A DNA stretch of 64,000 bases from Candidatus Cloacimonadota bacterium (GCA_019429305.1 JAHYIR010000007.1:27535-91534); one strand, 5' to 3'; positions 20,201-29,005 are shown, numbered from the stretch's first letter. Translations and numbers: made by a program. The notes: generated from the letters alone by a model not told the origin.

Positions 20201-20623
20201 CCAGTATCGGGAACTATTCTACCAACTGGATCACAAGAAATTTTAGTGGAATTCGATTCTAATGAACTAACGTTAGGCAATTACAGTAAAACAATCGTAG
20301 TTACAAATACTGATCCCAACTCACCACAGATAATAATTCCGGTTAACTTGAATGTAACAGATCTGATTCTAGATCCTCCACAGAATGTATCCATTTCTAT
20401 TGAAAATGGCTGGATAGAATTATCATGGGATATAGTTGTTGGAGCAGATCAGTATATTGTTGAAGTAACTGATGATATCAACAGCGAATTCTCTGATATT
20501 AGTTCTTCACAAGGGGAGTTTGCTGATAACGAAAACCGAATAACATGGTCTATGGAAGTTAATGAGAACGAAAGCATACTCTTGTTTAGGGTTAAAGCAG
20601 TACATGATTTTCAGCGCAAGTAG
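17246..20623 (+). CDS. Secreted M6-family metalloprotease (immune inhibitor A-like) with FN3-like C-terminal tail
   Basis: Exported zinc protease of 1125 residues. The ATG at 17246, 5 nt after AAGGAG, is preferred to the in-frame GTG at 17240; a signal peptide ends near AFA. The zinc site is HELFHALGAPD: His315, Glu316, His319 and Asp325, the M6 HExxHxxxxxD pattern, followed by GPWDLMHSG. After the catalytic domain come an FN3-like domain (about 510-605), a module at about 609-782 (PLNMYWKNSLTQTIYYAS) that recurs in the 2183-residue protein at 37491-44042, an Ig-like region with WLSVTPVSGTILP, and the shared terminal domain at 1043-1125 (LSWDIVVGADQYIVE...LFRVKAV). It lies 82 nt after the large subtilisin with no clear terminator, so they may be co-transcribed. 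Confidence 0.88.
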   Translation: MLRKLSIMTFFIFFCFIVIQQAFAAYLEFVPTEIIQPEGEIISCYASGDEFFNWLHDVNGFTIIVGIDGYYYYGITDGDDVVPTSYRVNSVDPASVGLSPWVKISERAYQERRAIFNDPIERSTVRAPHTGTMNNLVVYIRFADDTEFTIPRSTYDANFNDLSGSSVRSYFQEVSYDQLDIVSHHYPICDLTTNLSYQDSNPRGYYQPYHEVNNPIGYTGGDNGYERRIREHTLLQNAILAIRSQVPTDLNIDGDNDGYVDNVSFIIRGNSGGWAELLWAHRWVLYTYDVRINNKRVWDYTFQPENQCDVYVLCHELFHALGAPDLYHYSYDGFVPAGPWDLMHSGFVHMGAWMKYKYANQAWISNIPELTTSGTYTLNPLSSATNNAYRIASPFSATEFFVVEYRKQMGLFESNLPGSGLLVYRIDSTLNGNAQGPPDEVYIYRPNGTPTENGLINSAHYNSSVGRTEINDYTTNPISFLYNGGPGGLNIHSIGIAGETISFTINIGLPEIPINPQPEDEAFFVYLNNPLSWTNGGGATGYYLSVWKNSPFEYLLENHYLEDTTYLLSSPFETLTTYYWRVDAVNMYGTEIGDVWSFTTGTELEPLAVNIGTGSTLANYIPLNMYWKNSLTQTIYYASDIGTEGLLTQITYYNNFVTNLPGKPVKIWVGETSLSNLSSGWIPSTSLNLVFDGLVDFPAGVNNINIPLQIPYQYNGQNLVVMVNRPMDNQYYNSNDRFYVTSTAVSNRTRYQYSDSTTYDPANPSGGTLTNQVPNTTLLLQTEATDQPEILISPDMINKLMMMNSQSSEVFVIDNQGSGELEYRITITSGDRRDSLDRSIIGSTLTCSEETFLPGTTEDWVFTVFNASTDNEWLKDVYITFPTGVVVNSATPFVGGTGGNMNPDTTSGHNIQIHWHGSGSSGWGVVYPNQSAVATVNVTILSPFVGDIELPFQINGDEYGSQPHTLNGIITLENVQDEINWLSVTPVSGTILPTGSQEILVEFDSNELTLGNYSKTIVVTNTDPNSPQIIIPVNLNVTDLILDPPQNVSISIENGWIELSWDIVVGADQYIVEVTDDINSEFSDISSSQGEFADNENRITWSMEVNENESILLFRVKAVHDFQRK

Positions 20624-20675
20624 GAAGTTATTGTTTTTAAGTATTTAAGATAGATTGATTAAATTATAAAATATC

Positions 20676-20703
20676 TTGACAAATAATAACTTTCAGATTT
20701 AAT
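20676..20703 (+). promoter_or_regulatory. Candidate promoter of the alpha/beta hydrolase pair
   Basis: TTGACA (20676-20681), a 16-nt spacer and TTTAAT (20698-20703) lie before the TTG start at 20737. The octamer TTTAATTA also occurs in the promoter at 23056. Confidence 0.4.
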
Positions 20704-20736
20704 TATCTTGTTAATTTTATGTCCAAGGAGGCATAA

Positions 20737-21822
20737 TTGAACAAGAAGTTTTTTTTATTTATCTTATTAACTTGCATTGCAGTAAGTCTTTTTTCTTATG
20801 CGATAGAGCAGTTTGCTATAACTTTTATTGATCCGAGTCGCAATAACAGGCAAATACTGACCCAGATCTTTATACCTGTTGATAATGATTCAAGGACTGA
20901 AGACGAATCATTTCCCTTCATAGTTTTCGGTCATGGATATACAACTTCTTACTCTAATTATAACAGCGTCTGGGAAGCTTTGGTACCACTCGGTTGGATC
21001 ATGGCATTTCCCACAACTGAAGGGGGAGTTTTTGCTAACACTGAACAATTTGCCCTTGATCTGGCATTCCTCAGTTTTGCTATTCCCGCAGCTGGTGAAA
21101 ACCCATCATCACTACTTTATGATTTAGTAAAACCCATATCTGTTGTCATTGCTCATTCCATGGGTGGAGGTTGTTCAGTTCTGGCGGCAAGTTATGCTAA
21201 TAGTTTTGATTCACTTGTAACCTTAGCTGCTTGGCGTCTCTTTGATTCGTCTCCAATTGATGCAGCTTTTAACGTCTATCTCCCCTCATTGACTTTTGCC
21301 GGAGCAGATGATGATTTCATACCACCTGAAAATAATCAACTTCTGATCTATCAAAATCTCAATTCTATCTATAAGGTATATTTGTTAATGGACGGAGTAA
21401 ATCATTCTCAAATCTATAATAATGATGATGTTTTTTATCTGATAAGTCAGTGGTTGGATTTTATAGTAACAGAAGAGACAGACTATCTTGCTTTATTTGA
21501 GAACACATTAGAGAGTTATGAAACAGAGACTATACTTACTTATATGATTCAAAACCGGTATCCTCCTCAGAACCTTACCATAGCAGTCGATAGTGGTTGG
21601 ATCGTATTAACATGGGACAAAGCATTAGGAGCAGATTATTATATTGTGGAAGCGACAAATGATCTATTGAACCCATTTTTTGATATTAGTACAGGGCAAG
21701 GATCATTTTCGGAGACAGAAGATAGTGTAAGCTGGACTTTTTTGCCGATATCAGAACAAAATATTCTCTTCTTTAGGGTAAGAGTTGAACGCAATACAGA
21801 TCAAAGAAACAGTACTTTTTAG
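20737..21822 (+). CDS. Secreted alpha/beta hydrolase (lipase/chlorophyllase-like) with FN3-like C-terminal tail
   Basis: Exported serine hydrolase of 361 residues. It starts at TTG 20737, 5 nt after AAGGAGG, and the next codons give a clean signal peptide (MNKKFFLFILLTCIAVSLFS). Conserved elements: the oxyanion strand FIVFGHGYTT, the nucleophile elbow AHSMGGG with Ser141, an Asp at 191-192 (GADDDF) and His223 (GVNHSQIY). The arrangement resembles chlorophyllase, PET-hydrolase and dienelactone-hydrolase relatives, so an esterase or lipase is likely, with unknown substrate. Residues 275-361 are the shared terminal domain (LTWDKALGADYYIVEAT...LFFRVRV). A paralog of the same length follows 74 nt downstream. 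Confidence 0.85.
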   Translation: MNKKFFLFILLTCIAVSLFSYAIEQFAITFIDPSRNNRQILTQIFIPVDNDSRTEDESFPFIVFGHGYTTSYSNYNSVWEALVPLGWIMAFPTTEGGVFANTEQFALDLAFLSFAIPAAGENPSSLLYDLVKPISVVIAHSMGGGCSVLAASYANSFDSLVTLAAWRLFDSSPIDAAFNVYLPSLTFAGADDDFIPPENNQLLIYQNLNSIYKVYLLMDGVNHSQIYNNDDVFYLISQWLDFIVTEETDYLALFENTLESYETETILTYMIQNRYPPQNLTIAVDSGWIVLTWDKALGADYYIVEATNDLLNPFFDISTGQGSFSETEDSVSWTFLPISEQNILFFRVRVERNTDQRNSTF

Positions 21823-21896
21823 TTTGATTTTTCCTTTCTCTATATTATATTTTTATTCATAGAGTACTGAACAGTGTATTAACAGTGGAGGAAATT

Positions 21897-22982
21897 ATGA
21901 GAAAAAGGATCATATTTGTTTTTATATTTAGTTTTATTCTTTTGAATCTATTTTCATACTCGATCCATCAGGTGAGCATTTCTTTTATTGATCCCGACCG
22001 TAATAACAGACAGATACCTACTCAGGTTTTCATTCCGGTTGATATTGAATCCAACCGACAAAGTGAACAGGAATTCCCGTTTATCGTATTTGGACATGGC
22101 TTCCTGCAATCTTATACCGTTTATCAGTCAGTTTGGCAAGCTATCGTTCCTTTGGGTTGGATAATGGCATTTCCCACAACTGAAGGAGGGTTTTCACCCA
22201 GTCATCAAAATTTTGCCCTTGATATTGCCTTTCTCAGTTTTGCCATCTTAGAAGCTAGTGAAGACCCGGCTTCACCTCTCTATAACAAAGTGAAACCAAT
22301 ATCAGTTGCTATGGGGCATTCTATGGGTGGGGGAGCAAGTGTCCTGGCAGCCAGCGGAACCCATGACTTTTCGGCTTTAGCTACATTTGCTGCTGCTGAT
22401 ACTAATCCTTCAGCCATTAATGCCGCTCTGAATGTTAATGTACCATCTCTGACTTTTTCGGGAACGGCTGATTGGGTTACTCCACCTTCATCACATCAAA
22501 TTCCCATCTATAACAATCTAGCTTCTATTTACAAAAGTTTTATCTCTCTTAATGGAGTTGGACATGCAGGAATTTATTCTAACAATATTGCATTAACGCT
22601 CTTAGCAGAATGGCTCTATTTTATTGAAAGCAAAGAAATTGCTTATCTAGTATCATTCGAAGATCTTTTAGATGGTTTTTTCAATAATGGTAATATCACC
22701 TACGCTATCGAAAACTATTATCCTCCGGAGAATATCGCTATTTCAATAGAAAATGAGGTATTAACCATTTCTTGGGATAAGGCATTAGGAGCAGATCACT
22801 ATATAGTTGAGGCAACGGATGATATCAACGGTGTTTTCAACAATATCAGTTCCGATCAAGGGAATTTCACAGAAATAGACGAGATAGTATTTTGGAGTTT
22901 TCCTATTGATTACAGTGAGTCACGATTATTCTTCAGAGTAAAAACAATGCGAAGTACCCTCAATAATACTAATATCCAGTGA
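21897..22982 (+). CDS. Secreted alpha/beta hydrolase, paralog of the preceding gene
   Basis: Exported hydrolase of 361 residues, a tandem paralog of the gene at 20737. GGAGGA at 21887-21892 directs the start to ATG 21897 rather than the in-frame GTG at 21885. Signal peptide: MRKRIIFVFIFSFILLNLFS. Catalytic residues: Ser142 (GHSMGGGASV), Asp192 (GTADWVTPP) and His223 (GVGHAGIY). The strand FIVFGHGF and the phrase PLGWIMAFPTTEGG are nearly identical in both paralogs. The shared FN3-like terminal domain starts near residue 274 (ISWDKALGADHYIVEATDD...LFFRVKTM). No promoter box is visible in the 74-nt gap, so it is probably read from the promoter of its partner. Substrate unknown. Confidence 0.85.
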   Translation: MRKRIIFVFIFSFILLNLFSYSIHQVSISFIDPDRNNRQIPTQVFIPVDIESNRQSEQEFPFIVFGHGFLQSYTVYQSVWQAIVPLGWIMAFPTTEGGFSPSHQNFALDIAFLSFAILEASEDPASPLYNKVKPISVAMGHSMGGGASVLAASGTHDFSALATFAAADTNPSAINAALNVNVPSLTFSGTADWVTPPSSHQIPIYNNLASIYKSFISLNGVGHAGIYSNNIALTLLAEWLYFIESKEIAYLVSFEDLLDGFFNNGNITYAIENYYPPENIAISIENEVLTISWDKALGADHYIVEATDDINGVFNNISSDQGNFTEIDEIVFWSFPIDYSESRLFFRVKTMRSTLNNTNIQ

Positions 22983-23055
22983 GTTAACAGTTATTAGATA
23001 AATATTTCTTTTCGCTCCTGTATAATCAGCTAATTTTTATGATCCTTCAATTAAA

Positions 23056-23084
23056 TTGACAAATTACAACACCTTATTTTTAAT
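23056..23084 (+). promoter_or_regulatory. Candidate promoter of the lipoprotein gene
   Basis: TTGACA (23056-23061), a 17-nt spacer and TTTAAT (23079-23084) lie 61 nt (-35 to start) before the ATG at 23117. Confidence 0.45.
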
Positions 23085-23116
23085 TAACTTACAATATCTA
23101 TCTTACGGAGGTTAAT

Positions 23117-23956
23117 ATGAGAAAGCTGATTTTAATAATAGTTTTGTCTGTGACAATCTTATTTGTTGTCAGTTGTGAAGTAAAACTACCCGATAGGGTT
23201 TATGAAGAAGGTAGTTACTGGATTGACGGTTACTTTCAACAACAGGGGATCGTAACTCCTCAACCGGGTGTTAAGACTATTGAAGCTCTTGTAGAGGGTA
23301 CATGGCGAGAATTTGAACTGCAAGATTTTCCTGAATCTTTTATGGAATGGAACATAAACAAAAGAATTGATACTTTAGGTCGTTTTCGTAATATGCAGCC
23401 ACCTGAACTGGCAGGACCGCATAATGGGGTCGTAGCAACGTATGGTATTAGACGCGGTGATACGGAGTTTAAGCTCAATAATGCTGTCAAAGGGATGGGT
23501 TTTTTGCCTAAATACGAAAAATTATTGGAAACAATAGAGCTTTTAGAGAACACCAAAAATGAAGAATTTGCTAAAAAATTGAATATCCTCGAAGAGTTAT
23601 ATGAGAATGCAGAAGAGATATTTGATAAAGATAAACAGGTCTCTTTGGAGTTATACTCAACACCCGAATTTGAAACTCAAACTTTTCTTAATCAGATGAC
23701 CAATCCTATCTCAACGATCGTATTCCTTGATATTCCTACTTTTAAATTAAAAACTATCGTTCGACTTCTACATCCGGATGATCCTGATCTCACTGAATAT
23801 GAGCAACTGATTATCAGATATGTAAATGAGGTCTATAGATTCTTTCATGGTGGAAGAGATACATATATACCGACTGTAGTTTATTATGTTGTCGAGGTTT
23901 ATGACAGTTCACCAGGGAGACCTGATGCCCGTGGTTTAAGAGTAGATTCGGAATAG
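23117..23956 (+). CDS. Predicted lipoprotein of unknown function
   Basis: Protein of 279 residues with a type II signal peptide: a hydrophobic stretch ending in FVVSC, so Cys20 is the predicted lipidation site. The mature part is mostly hydrophilic, with a helical, charged middle (about 130-190: LLETIELLENTKNEEFAKKL and similar). No known domain was recognised. The start is ATG 23117, preceded by a strong ACGGAGG site. It follows the run of secreted hydrolases but has its own promoter candidate. A perfect 57-bp hairpin repeat lies 26 nt after its stop. The gene is real by its signal sequence and ribosome-binding site; function cannot be assigned. Confidence 0.7.
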   Translation: MRKLILIIVLSVTILFVVSCEVKLPDRVYEEGSYWIDGYFQQQGIVTPQPGVKTIEALVEGTWREFELQDFPESFMEWNINKRIDTLGRFRNMQPPELAGPHNGVVATYGIRRGDTEFKLNNAVKGMGFLPKYEKLLETIELLENTKNEEFAKKLNILEELYENAEEIFDKDKQVSLELYSTPEFETQTFLNQMTNPISTIVFLDIPTFKLKTIVRLLHPDDPDLTEYEQLIIRYVNEVYRFFHGGRDTYIPTVVYYVVEVYDSSPGRPDARGLRVDSE

Positions 23957-23982
23957 CATCCTGTAAACAACAATCTTACAAT

Positions 23983-24039
23983 TACCCTAAGGGAGGACCG
24001 TAGTCGGATGGGTGCCGACTACGGTCCTCCCTTAGGGTA
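23983..24039. repeat. 57-bp perfect palindromic hairpin repeat, copy 1
   Basis: A 25-bp stem with no mismatch (left arm 23983-24007, starting TACCCTAAGGGAGGACCG) flanks the 7-nt loop ATGGGTG. A homologous copy lies at 55372-55428 in the opposite orientation. There is no T-tract on either side, so it is not a standard terminator. It lies between the lipoprotein and TspO-like genes. Confidence 0.92.
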
Positions 24040-24163
24040 GATCTAAGTATATTGAGATCAGTAGAGGGTATTATGTAAATTTCAAGAACTGTTCTGACAA
24101 AAACAATATATAACTTACTAATTGAAGGCAATTTAGAAGAACAGCAAAAAGGATAGATACGAG

Positions 24164-24865
24164 ATGGATGAGAAAAGTTTATTGAGAAAGATAAAAGTGA
24201 TACAGGTCATTAACATTATTGGTTTTTTGGGGATGTTGATAATAAATGCTCTGGCAAATATTTTACCGATCGGAGGGAAAGGTACAGGTGAATTATCTGC
24301 TCAATATCCGAATCTTTTTGTACCTGCCGGTTATACATTTTCGATCTGGGGTTTGATATACTTGATGTTACTCTGTTTTACTATTTATCAGGCACGTGAT
24401 CTTTTCAGTAATTCCAGGAAAAGTGAAGAATTGCATAACAAAGTTGGGTTGTTTTTTTTCATAACCTGTCTCTTAAACATCGGGTGGATTTTTGCATGGC
24501 ATTATGAATTGGTTCTCTTTTCTGTGATAATAATGCTACTACTTCTTGATTCTCTAATCTCTTTGTATTTAAAATTGGGAATAGGTAAGAATGATTTCAC
24601 TTTGATAGAGAGACTATTTGTCCAAATTCCATTTAGCTTATATCTCGGCTGGATAACAATAGCTATAGTTGCTAATATAACAGCTTTTTTGGTTAATATT
24701 GGCTGGAGTCGTTTTGGTCTAAGCGAATGGTTCTGGTTTTGGTTAGTAATATTAGTCTGCGTGATAATAGAGATCATTGTCTTCATCAAACGGAAAGATG
24801 TAGTCTTTAATTTGGTAGCCATCTGGGCTTTTATTGGCATTCTGGTAGCAAATCTGCCATCTTGA
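24164..24865 (+). CDS. TspO/MBR-like integral membrane protein
   Basis: Protein of 233 residues with about six hydrophobic segments and many Trp residues. The stretch NALANILPIGGKGTGELS followed by FVPAGYTFSIWGLIYL is typical of the long bacterial branch of the TspO/MBR (tryptophan-rich sensory protein) family, whose members bind tetrapyrroles or other small hydrophobic ligands in the membrane. The start is ATG 24164 with AAGGA about 10 nt upstream. It stands alone between the hairpin repeat and the second molybdenum hydroxylase operon, and shows no sequence link to either. The ligand is unknown. Confidence 0.65.
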   Translation: MDEKSLLRKIKVIQVINIIGFLGMLIINALANILPIGGKGTGELSAQYPNLFVPAGYTFSIWGLIYLMLLCFTIYQARDLFSNSRKSEELHNKVGLFFFITCLLNIGWIFAWHYELVLFSVIIMLLLLDSLISLYLKLGIGKNDFTLIERLFVQIPFSLYLGWITIAIVANITAFLVNIGWSRFGLSEWFWFWLVILVCVIIEIIVFIKRKDVVFNLVAIWAFIGILVANLPS

Positions 24866-24995
24866 TCAGGCACAGGGTATAATTATAGTGAGAGTTTTCA
24901 ATAAGAACAATTGTCATTCACTCTTAAGAAGAGAAGAAATATCTGAAAACAGAGCTTTGTATCGTCAAAGTTGAGATATTTATCCTAAAAAAACC

Positions 24996-25023
24996 TTTAC
25001 AAGCAAACTCTCTATCTTTAATT
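24996..25023 (+). promoter_or_regulatory. Candidate promoter of the second molybdenum hydroxylase operon
   Basis: TTTACA (24996-25001), a 16-nt spacer and TTAATT (25018-25023) lie before the start codon at 25046 or 25052. The distance from -35 to start matches neighbouring genes. No riboswitch-like fold was noticed in the 180-nt leader region. Confidence 0.35.
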
Positions 25024-25045
25024 CAACAAACTAAAATAGTACGAG

Positions 25046-26578
25046 ATGATTATGAAAATTCAAAACCCTAATCCCGGATCCAATGAGCATATTAACAGTA
25101 AAAGGATCAAATTCATTCTCAATGGAGTAGAGAAGTCAATAATAGTCCCTCCGGGAATAACCCTGTTGGATATGCTGCATAATAAACTCAATCTCTACGG
25201 TACCAAATCAACCTGTAATGAGGGTGATTGTGGATCGTGTACTGTGATCATTGGGAAACGAGAAGATGATAAGATAATCTATCAGGCAGTCAATTCCTGT
25301 CTCTATCCGGCAGTTCGTATCCACAATAAACATCTGATAACGATAGAAGGAATAGGAACACCGGATAAACTTCATCCGATACAAGAAGCTCTTTTGGATC
25401 ACCACGGAACCCAATGCGGATACTGTACCCCCGGTTTTGTGATGGCACTTTTAGCTCTCTTCATGCATAACCAGAATCCTGAAAGATCTGACATATTCAA
25501 GGCATTGGAAGGGAATCTTTGCCGATGTACCGGTTATGATGCTATCTTTCAAGCTACTATGCACTTGAGGGGAAAGTTGGAAACCGGAAATTCACTCTTA
25601 CCAGCCAAGCTAAGTGGTGCAGAAGAAAAAATTGGGAAGCTGGATGAAACAGTAGAAGAGATAGTTCAAGAGAATAGAGAACTACTGGGCACAATAGGTT
25701 ATTTACAACCCAAGACGATCAATGAATTATTACAATTTTTACAGAAATTTCACTCAACTGAAGAATATGGTTTGATCAATGGAGCGACTGATTTGCTTGT
25801 CCAGGCAAATGTCAACCGGATGTATCGACCTTGGTTGATTGATATAACAGAGATCCCGGAGCTACGTTCAATAAAGAATGAAGGGGATAAAATAGCTATT
25901 GGAGCAACCGTCGTTCTGTCAGAGATAGCAAAATCTCAGATCATCCAGGAACACTTGCCTGTTTTTATCAAGACGATAACTTTGATAGCTTCAGAGCAGA
26001 TCCGGAATTTAGCGACTTTAGCAGGAAATATAGGTAATGCTTCCCCTGTGGCAGATACCCCTCCAGTGTTGATGGTTCTCGATGCCGAATTAGAATTGAC
26101 CTCTGCTGACGGTAAGCGGCTTGTCAAATTGGGTGATTATTATCTCGATTATAAAAAAACGGCCTTAAAACAGGGTGAGTTTATCTCTCGCATAATAATT
26201 CCTAAATCCCAAAATGGTTTCTATTATCACGATATGCAGAAAGCAGCTAAGAGGCGAGCGGTAGATATATCGTCAGTAAATTCAGCGATCTCAATACTAA
26301 TCATAGATGAAAGAATTGAGAATGTAGGGATCGCTTTTGGTGGAGTAGCCCCCTATCCTGCACTGGCAAAGAAGACAATGTCTCTGATAGAAGGGAGGCA
26401 GCTGGAACCTGAGTGGTTTGCTGAGGCAGCAGAAACTGCAGTGTCGGAGTTCACTCCTATCAGTGACGTGCGGGGAAGAGAGGATTACCGAAGAGTATTG
26501 ATTCGTAATCAAATGATGAATTACCTGATCAATTGTTATGAACAATATCAGAAATCGTTGAAAAGTGAGAAGAGGTAA
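25046..26578 (+). CDS. Molybdenum hydroxylase [2Fe-2S]/FAD fusion subunit (xanthine dehydrogenase family)
   Basis: Fusion of the small and medium subunits of a xanthine dehydrogenase-type enzyme, 510 residues. Residues 20-100 are a plant-type ferredoxin (Cys57, Cys62, Cys65, Cys85). Residues 100-175 are the second [2Fe-2S] helical domain (Cys124, Cys127, Cys159, Cys161; CGYCTPGF and LCRCTGYDAI). After a linker, residues 215-505 form the FAD-binding domain (INGATDLLVQ, LATLAGNIGNASPVADTPP). It moves electrons from the Mo subunit to FAD and then to an acceptor. Two in-frame ATGs (25046, 25052) are possible and neither has a strong ribosome site. The Mo subunit starts 2 nt after its stop. In E. 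coli the matching FAD protein in the purine cluster is YgfM, without fused clusters. Confidence 0.9.
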   Translation: MIMKIQNPNPGSNEHINSKRIKFILNGVEKSIIVPPGITLLDMLHNKLNLYGTKSTCNEGDCGSCTVIIGKREDDKIIYQAVNSCLYPAVRIHNKHLITIEGIGTPDKLHPIQEALLDHHGTQCGYCTPGFVMALLALFMHNQNPERSDIFKALEGNLCRCTGYDAIFQATMHLRGKLETGNSLLPAKLSGAEEKIGKLDETVEEIVQENRELLGTIGYLQPKTINELLQFLQKFHSTEEYGLINGATDLLVQANVNRMYRPWLIDITEIPELRSIKNEGDKIAIGATVVLSEIAKSQIIQEHLPVFIKTITLIASEQIRNLATLAGNIGNASPVADTPPVLMVLDAELELTSADGKRLVKLGDYYLDYKKTALKQGEFISRIIIPKSQNGFYYHDMQKAAKRRAVDISSVNSAISILIIDERIENVGIAFGGVAPYPALAKKTMSLIEGRQLEPEWFAEAAETAVSEFTPISDVRGREDYRRVLIRNQMMNYLINCYEQYQKSLKSEKR

Positions 26579-26580
26579 TT

Positions 26581-28971
26581 ATGGCAAAGAGACCTTGGCA
26601 TATCAGCGGTAAACTACACATAACAGGAAACTCGCGTTTTATTGGAGAAGAGCCCAAACCGGAAGGAATTCTCTCTGCGAAATTACTCTTCAGCCCGGTT
26701 GCTCATGCCCAGATAAACAAATTAGACATCTCACCGGCATTAGCCATGAAAGATATCACTACTGTCCTGACAGCAAAGGACATCCCCGGTAAGAATAAAC
26801 TGGGACATTTGTTCGATGATGAACCTCTATTAACTGTAGAAGAGATAACCTATGTAGGTCAACCTTTGGCAATTGTACTCTCTTCTTATCCCAACGTAGC
26901 TGCTGAGGGGACAAAGCAGATCATTCTTAAGTATAAAGAGCTTAAACCGCTCCTCAGCATCAGAGATGCAGAAGAAAACAAATCTTGGTATGTTCCGGAA
27001 AGAGTATTCGAAAACGGTGATCTGAATAAAGGATTCAAAGATTCTGCCTTTATATTAGAAGGGGAGACAGAAACTTCAACCCATGAACATTTTTATTTTG
27101 AGACGCAACGATGTATAGCAGTTCCCGGAGAAGGTGAACAAATGACGGTCTATTCTGCAACTCAGAGTACTATGGAAGTACAGGAAGCTGTTGCCAAAGT
27201 ATTAGGAACAGCAGTGCATAATGTGATTGTTGATGTGATGCGTCTCGGTGGGGCTTTTGGAGGAAAGGAGAGCAGGGCGACAATCTTTGCCTGTTTAACA
27301 GCATTAGCAGCAAAGATAACCGGTAAACCGGTAGAACTTAAGTTAAGCAGGAAAGAGGATTTTCTCTATACAGGTAAACGACACCCTTTCTGGAGCAGAT
27401 ACAAAGTCGGCTTTGATGAATTGGGTTGTATCAATTCCTATGATGTAGAACTGGTTTCCAATGGTGGTGCTTATACAGATCTATCGATAGCCATCTTACA
27501 GAGAGCTATGTTTCATGCCGAAAATGCTTATTATATCCCTAATGTAAGGATCAGAGGGAGAGCATGCAGGACAAATCTACCTCCAAATACAGCATTTAGA
27601 GGTTTCGGCGCACCTCAGGGAATTTATGTAATTGAGAGCGTAATCGAACGGATTGCCTATACCCTGAAAAAGGATCCGATGGAGATCCGCCGTCTCAATT
27701 CCTATCAATCAGGACAAATAACCCCTTATGGACAAGAAGTGCAAGAATCCGATATGGTAAAACTCTTCGACAGATTGATAGAAAAGAGTAATTATGAACA
27801 ACTAAAGAAAGAAACAATAGATTTCAATAAAAAGAATGATCGTAAAAAAAGAGGGCTGGCTGTAGTTCCCGTTAAATTTGGTATTTCATTCACCTCACCT
27901 GTACTTAATCAAGGTTCAGCACTGGTCTGGATCTATATCGATGGAACGGTTTCGGTAACTACCGGTGGTGTTGAGATGGGGCAGGAGGTAAATACTAAAG
28001 TTGCAGCAGTAGTTTCCAGAGTTTTGGGCATATCTCGCGATAATATCCGTGTAGAGAGTAGCAATACTCAGCGAGTTGGTAATGCCTCTCCGACGGCTGC
28101 ATCTACAGGTAGTGATATCAATGGTAACGCTGCCCGAATTGCTTGTGAAGAATTGCTTTCCAGATTGCTTCCTCTCGCGGCGGAATTGTTAGAAGCAAAG
28201 AACAGCGTTAAACCTGCTCCCGGTTCGATTGTATTCGAAGATGATAAAGTATTTGATAAAAAATTTCCACTCTTTGTACTTTCTTTCCCTGAGCTTATCC
28301 AACAAGCATACGACAGACGAATTGCCTTAGGTGCTTACGGTTATTATAAAACACCGGGTATCTGGTTTGATAAAGACAAAAACAAAGGGAATCCCTTCTA
28401 TTACTATGTCTATGGGTGTGCTTTGGTTAGAGTAGAGATTGATCTGATGACAGGAGAGAACAAGTTACTGGAAGTCTATATTATACATCAGAACGGGAAA
28501 TCACTCCATATTGATGTAGATAGAGGTCAGACAATCGGGGCTTTTATGCAATCATACGGCTGGTGCACTATCGAAGAGATGCCTTGGGACGATAAGGGGC
28601 ATTATCTCGCTTCGACAGTATCTACTTATAAGATCCCCTGTATTCGTGACTTGCCGGAAAAACTGGAAGTTGAACTGATCGAATCTGAGAATGAATATGC
28701 CAGTGTATTAGGTAGTAAAGCGGTTGGTGAGCCACCCTATATATATGGAGAGGCAGCACATTTTGCAATTAAAAATGCTCTGCAATCAATGTCTGAAGAG
28801 GAGATCTCATTACCTTTCCCGGCAACTCCTGAAGCAGTTCTGATGACAATAGAGAAGATCAAGAAAAAGAATCCAACAAAAGTAAAAATAGCAGAAAATC
28901 TGATAAAAAAGACAACAAAACCGAAACCGAAAATCAAATCAATAATTTCAGGGATCGAGCCTGAATTATAA
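26581..28971 (+). CDS. Xanthine dehydrogenase-family molybdenum-binding subunit (second copy)
   Basis: Molybdopterin-binding subunit of 796 residues, partner of the preceding Fe-S/FAD protein. Visible sites: the hammerhead start (HISGKLHITGNSRFIGEE), GGAFGGKE with Glu230, AFRGFGAPQ with Arg340, GGVEMGQEVNTKV, and GSKAVGEPP with Glu717, the expected catalytic base. Residue Gln-Glu in MGQEVNT replaces the common Gln-Gly. The last 40 residues are a Lys/Pro-rich tail not usual for the family. AGAGG overlaps the end of the upstream gene, so translation is probably coupled. With its partner it makes a complete purine-hydroxylase-type enzyme; xanthine, hypoxanthine or another heterocycle could be the substrate. 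It is a divergent homolog of the subunit at 201-2468. Confidence 0.9.
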   Translation: MAKRPWHISGKLHITGNSRFIGEEPKPEGILSAKLLFSPVAHAQINKLDISPALAMKDITTVLTAKDIPGKNKLGHLFDDEPLLTVEEITYVGQPLAIVLSSYPNVAAEGTKQIILKYKELKPLLSIRDAEENKSWYVPERVFENGDLNKGFKDSAFILEGETETSTHEHFYFETQRCIAVPGEGEQMTVYSATQSTMEVQEAVAKVLGTAVHNVIVDVMRLGGAFGGKESRATIFACLTALAAKITGKPVELKLSRKEDFLYTGKRHPFWSRYKVGFDELGCINSYDVELVSNGGAYTDLSIAILQRAMFHAENAYYIPNVRIRGRACRTNLPPNTAFRGFGAPQGIYVIESVIERIAYTLKKDPMEIRRLNSYQSGQITPYGQEVQESDMVKLFDRLIEKSNYEQLKKETIDFNKKNDRKKRGLAVVPVKFGISFTSPVLNQGSALVWIYIDGTVSVTTGGVEMGQEVNTKVAAVVSRVLGISRDNIRVESSNTQRVGNASPTAASTGSDINGNAARIACEELLSRLLPLAAELLEAKNSVKPAPGSIVFEDDKVFDKKFPLFVLSFPELIQQAYDRRIALGAYGYYKTPGIWFDKDKNKGNPFYYYVYGCALVRVEIDLMTGENKLLEVYIIHQNGKSLHIDVDRGQTIGAFMQSYGWCTIEEMPWDDKGHYLASTVSTYKIPCIRDLPEKLEVELIESENEYASVLGSKAVGEPPYIYGEAAHFAIKNALQSMSEEEISLPFPATPEAVLMTIEKIKKKNPTKVKIAENLIKKTTKPKPKIKSIISGIEPEL

Positions 28972-29005
28972 ACTTATGAAAATATTCTTAAAGGGGTATA
29001 AGTAA

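Noticed and set aside
23983..24039. Reading the large hairpin as an intrinsic terminator of the lipoprotein gene
   Set aside because: There is no T-tract on either strand, the stem is far longer than usual, and a homologous copy exists elsewhere in opposite orientation.
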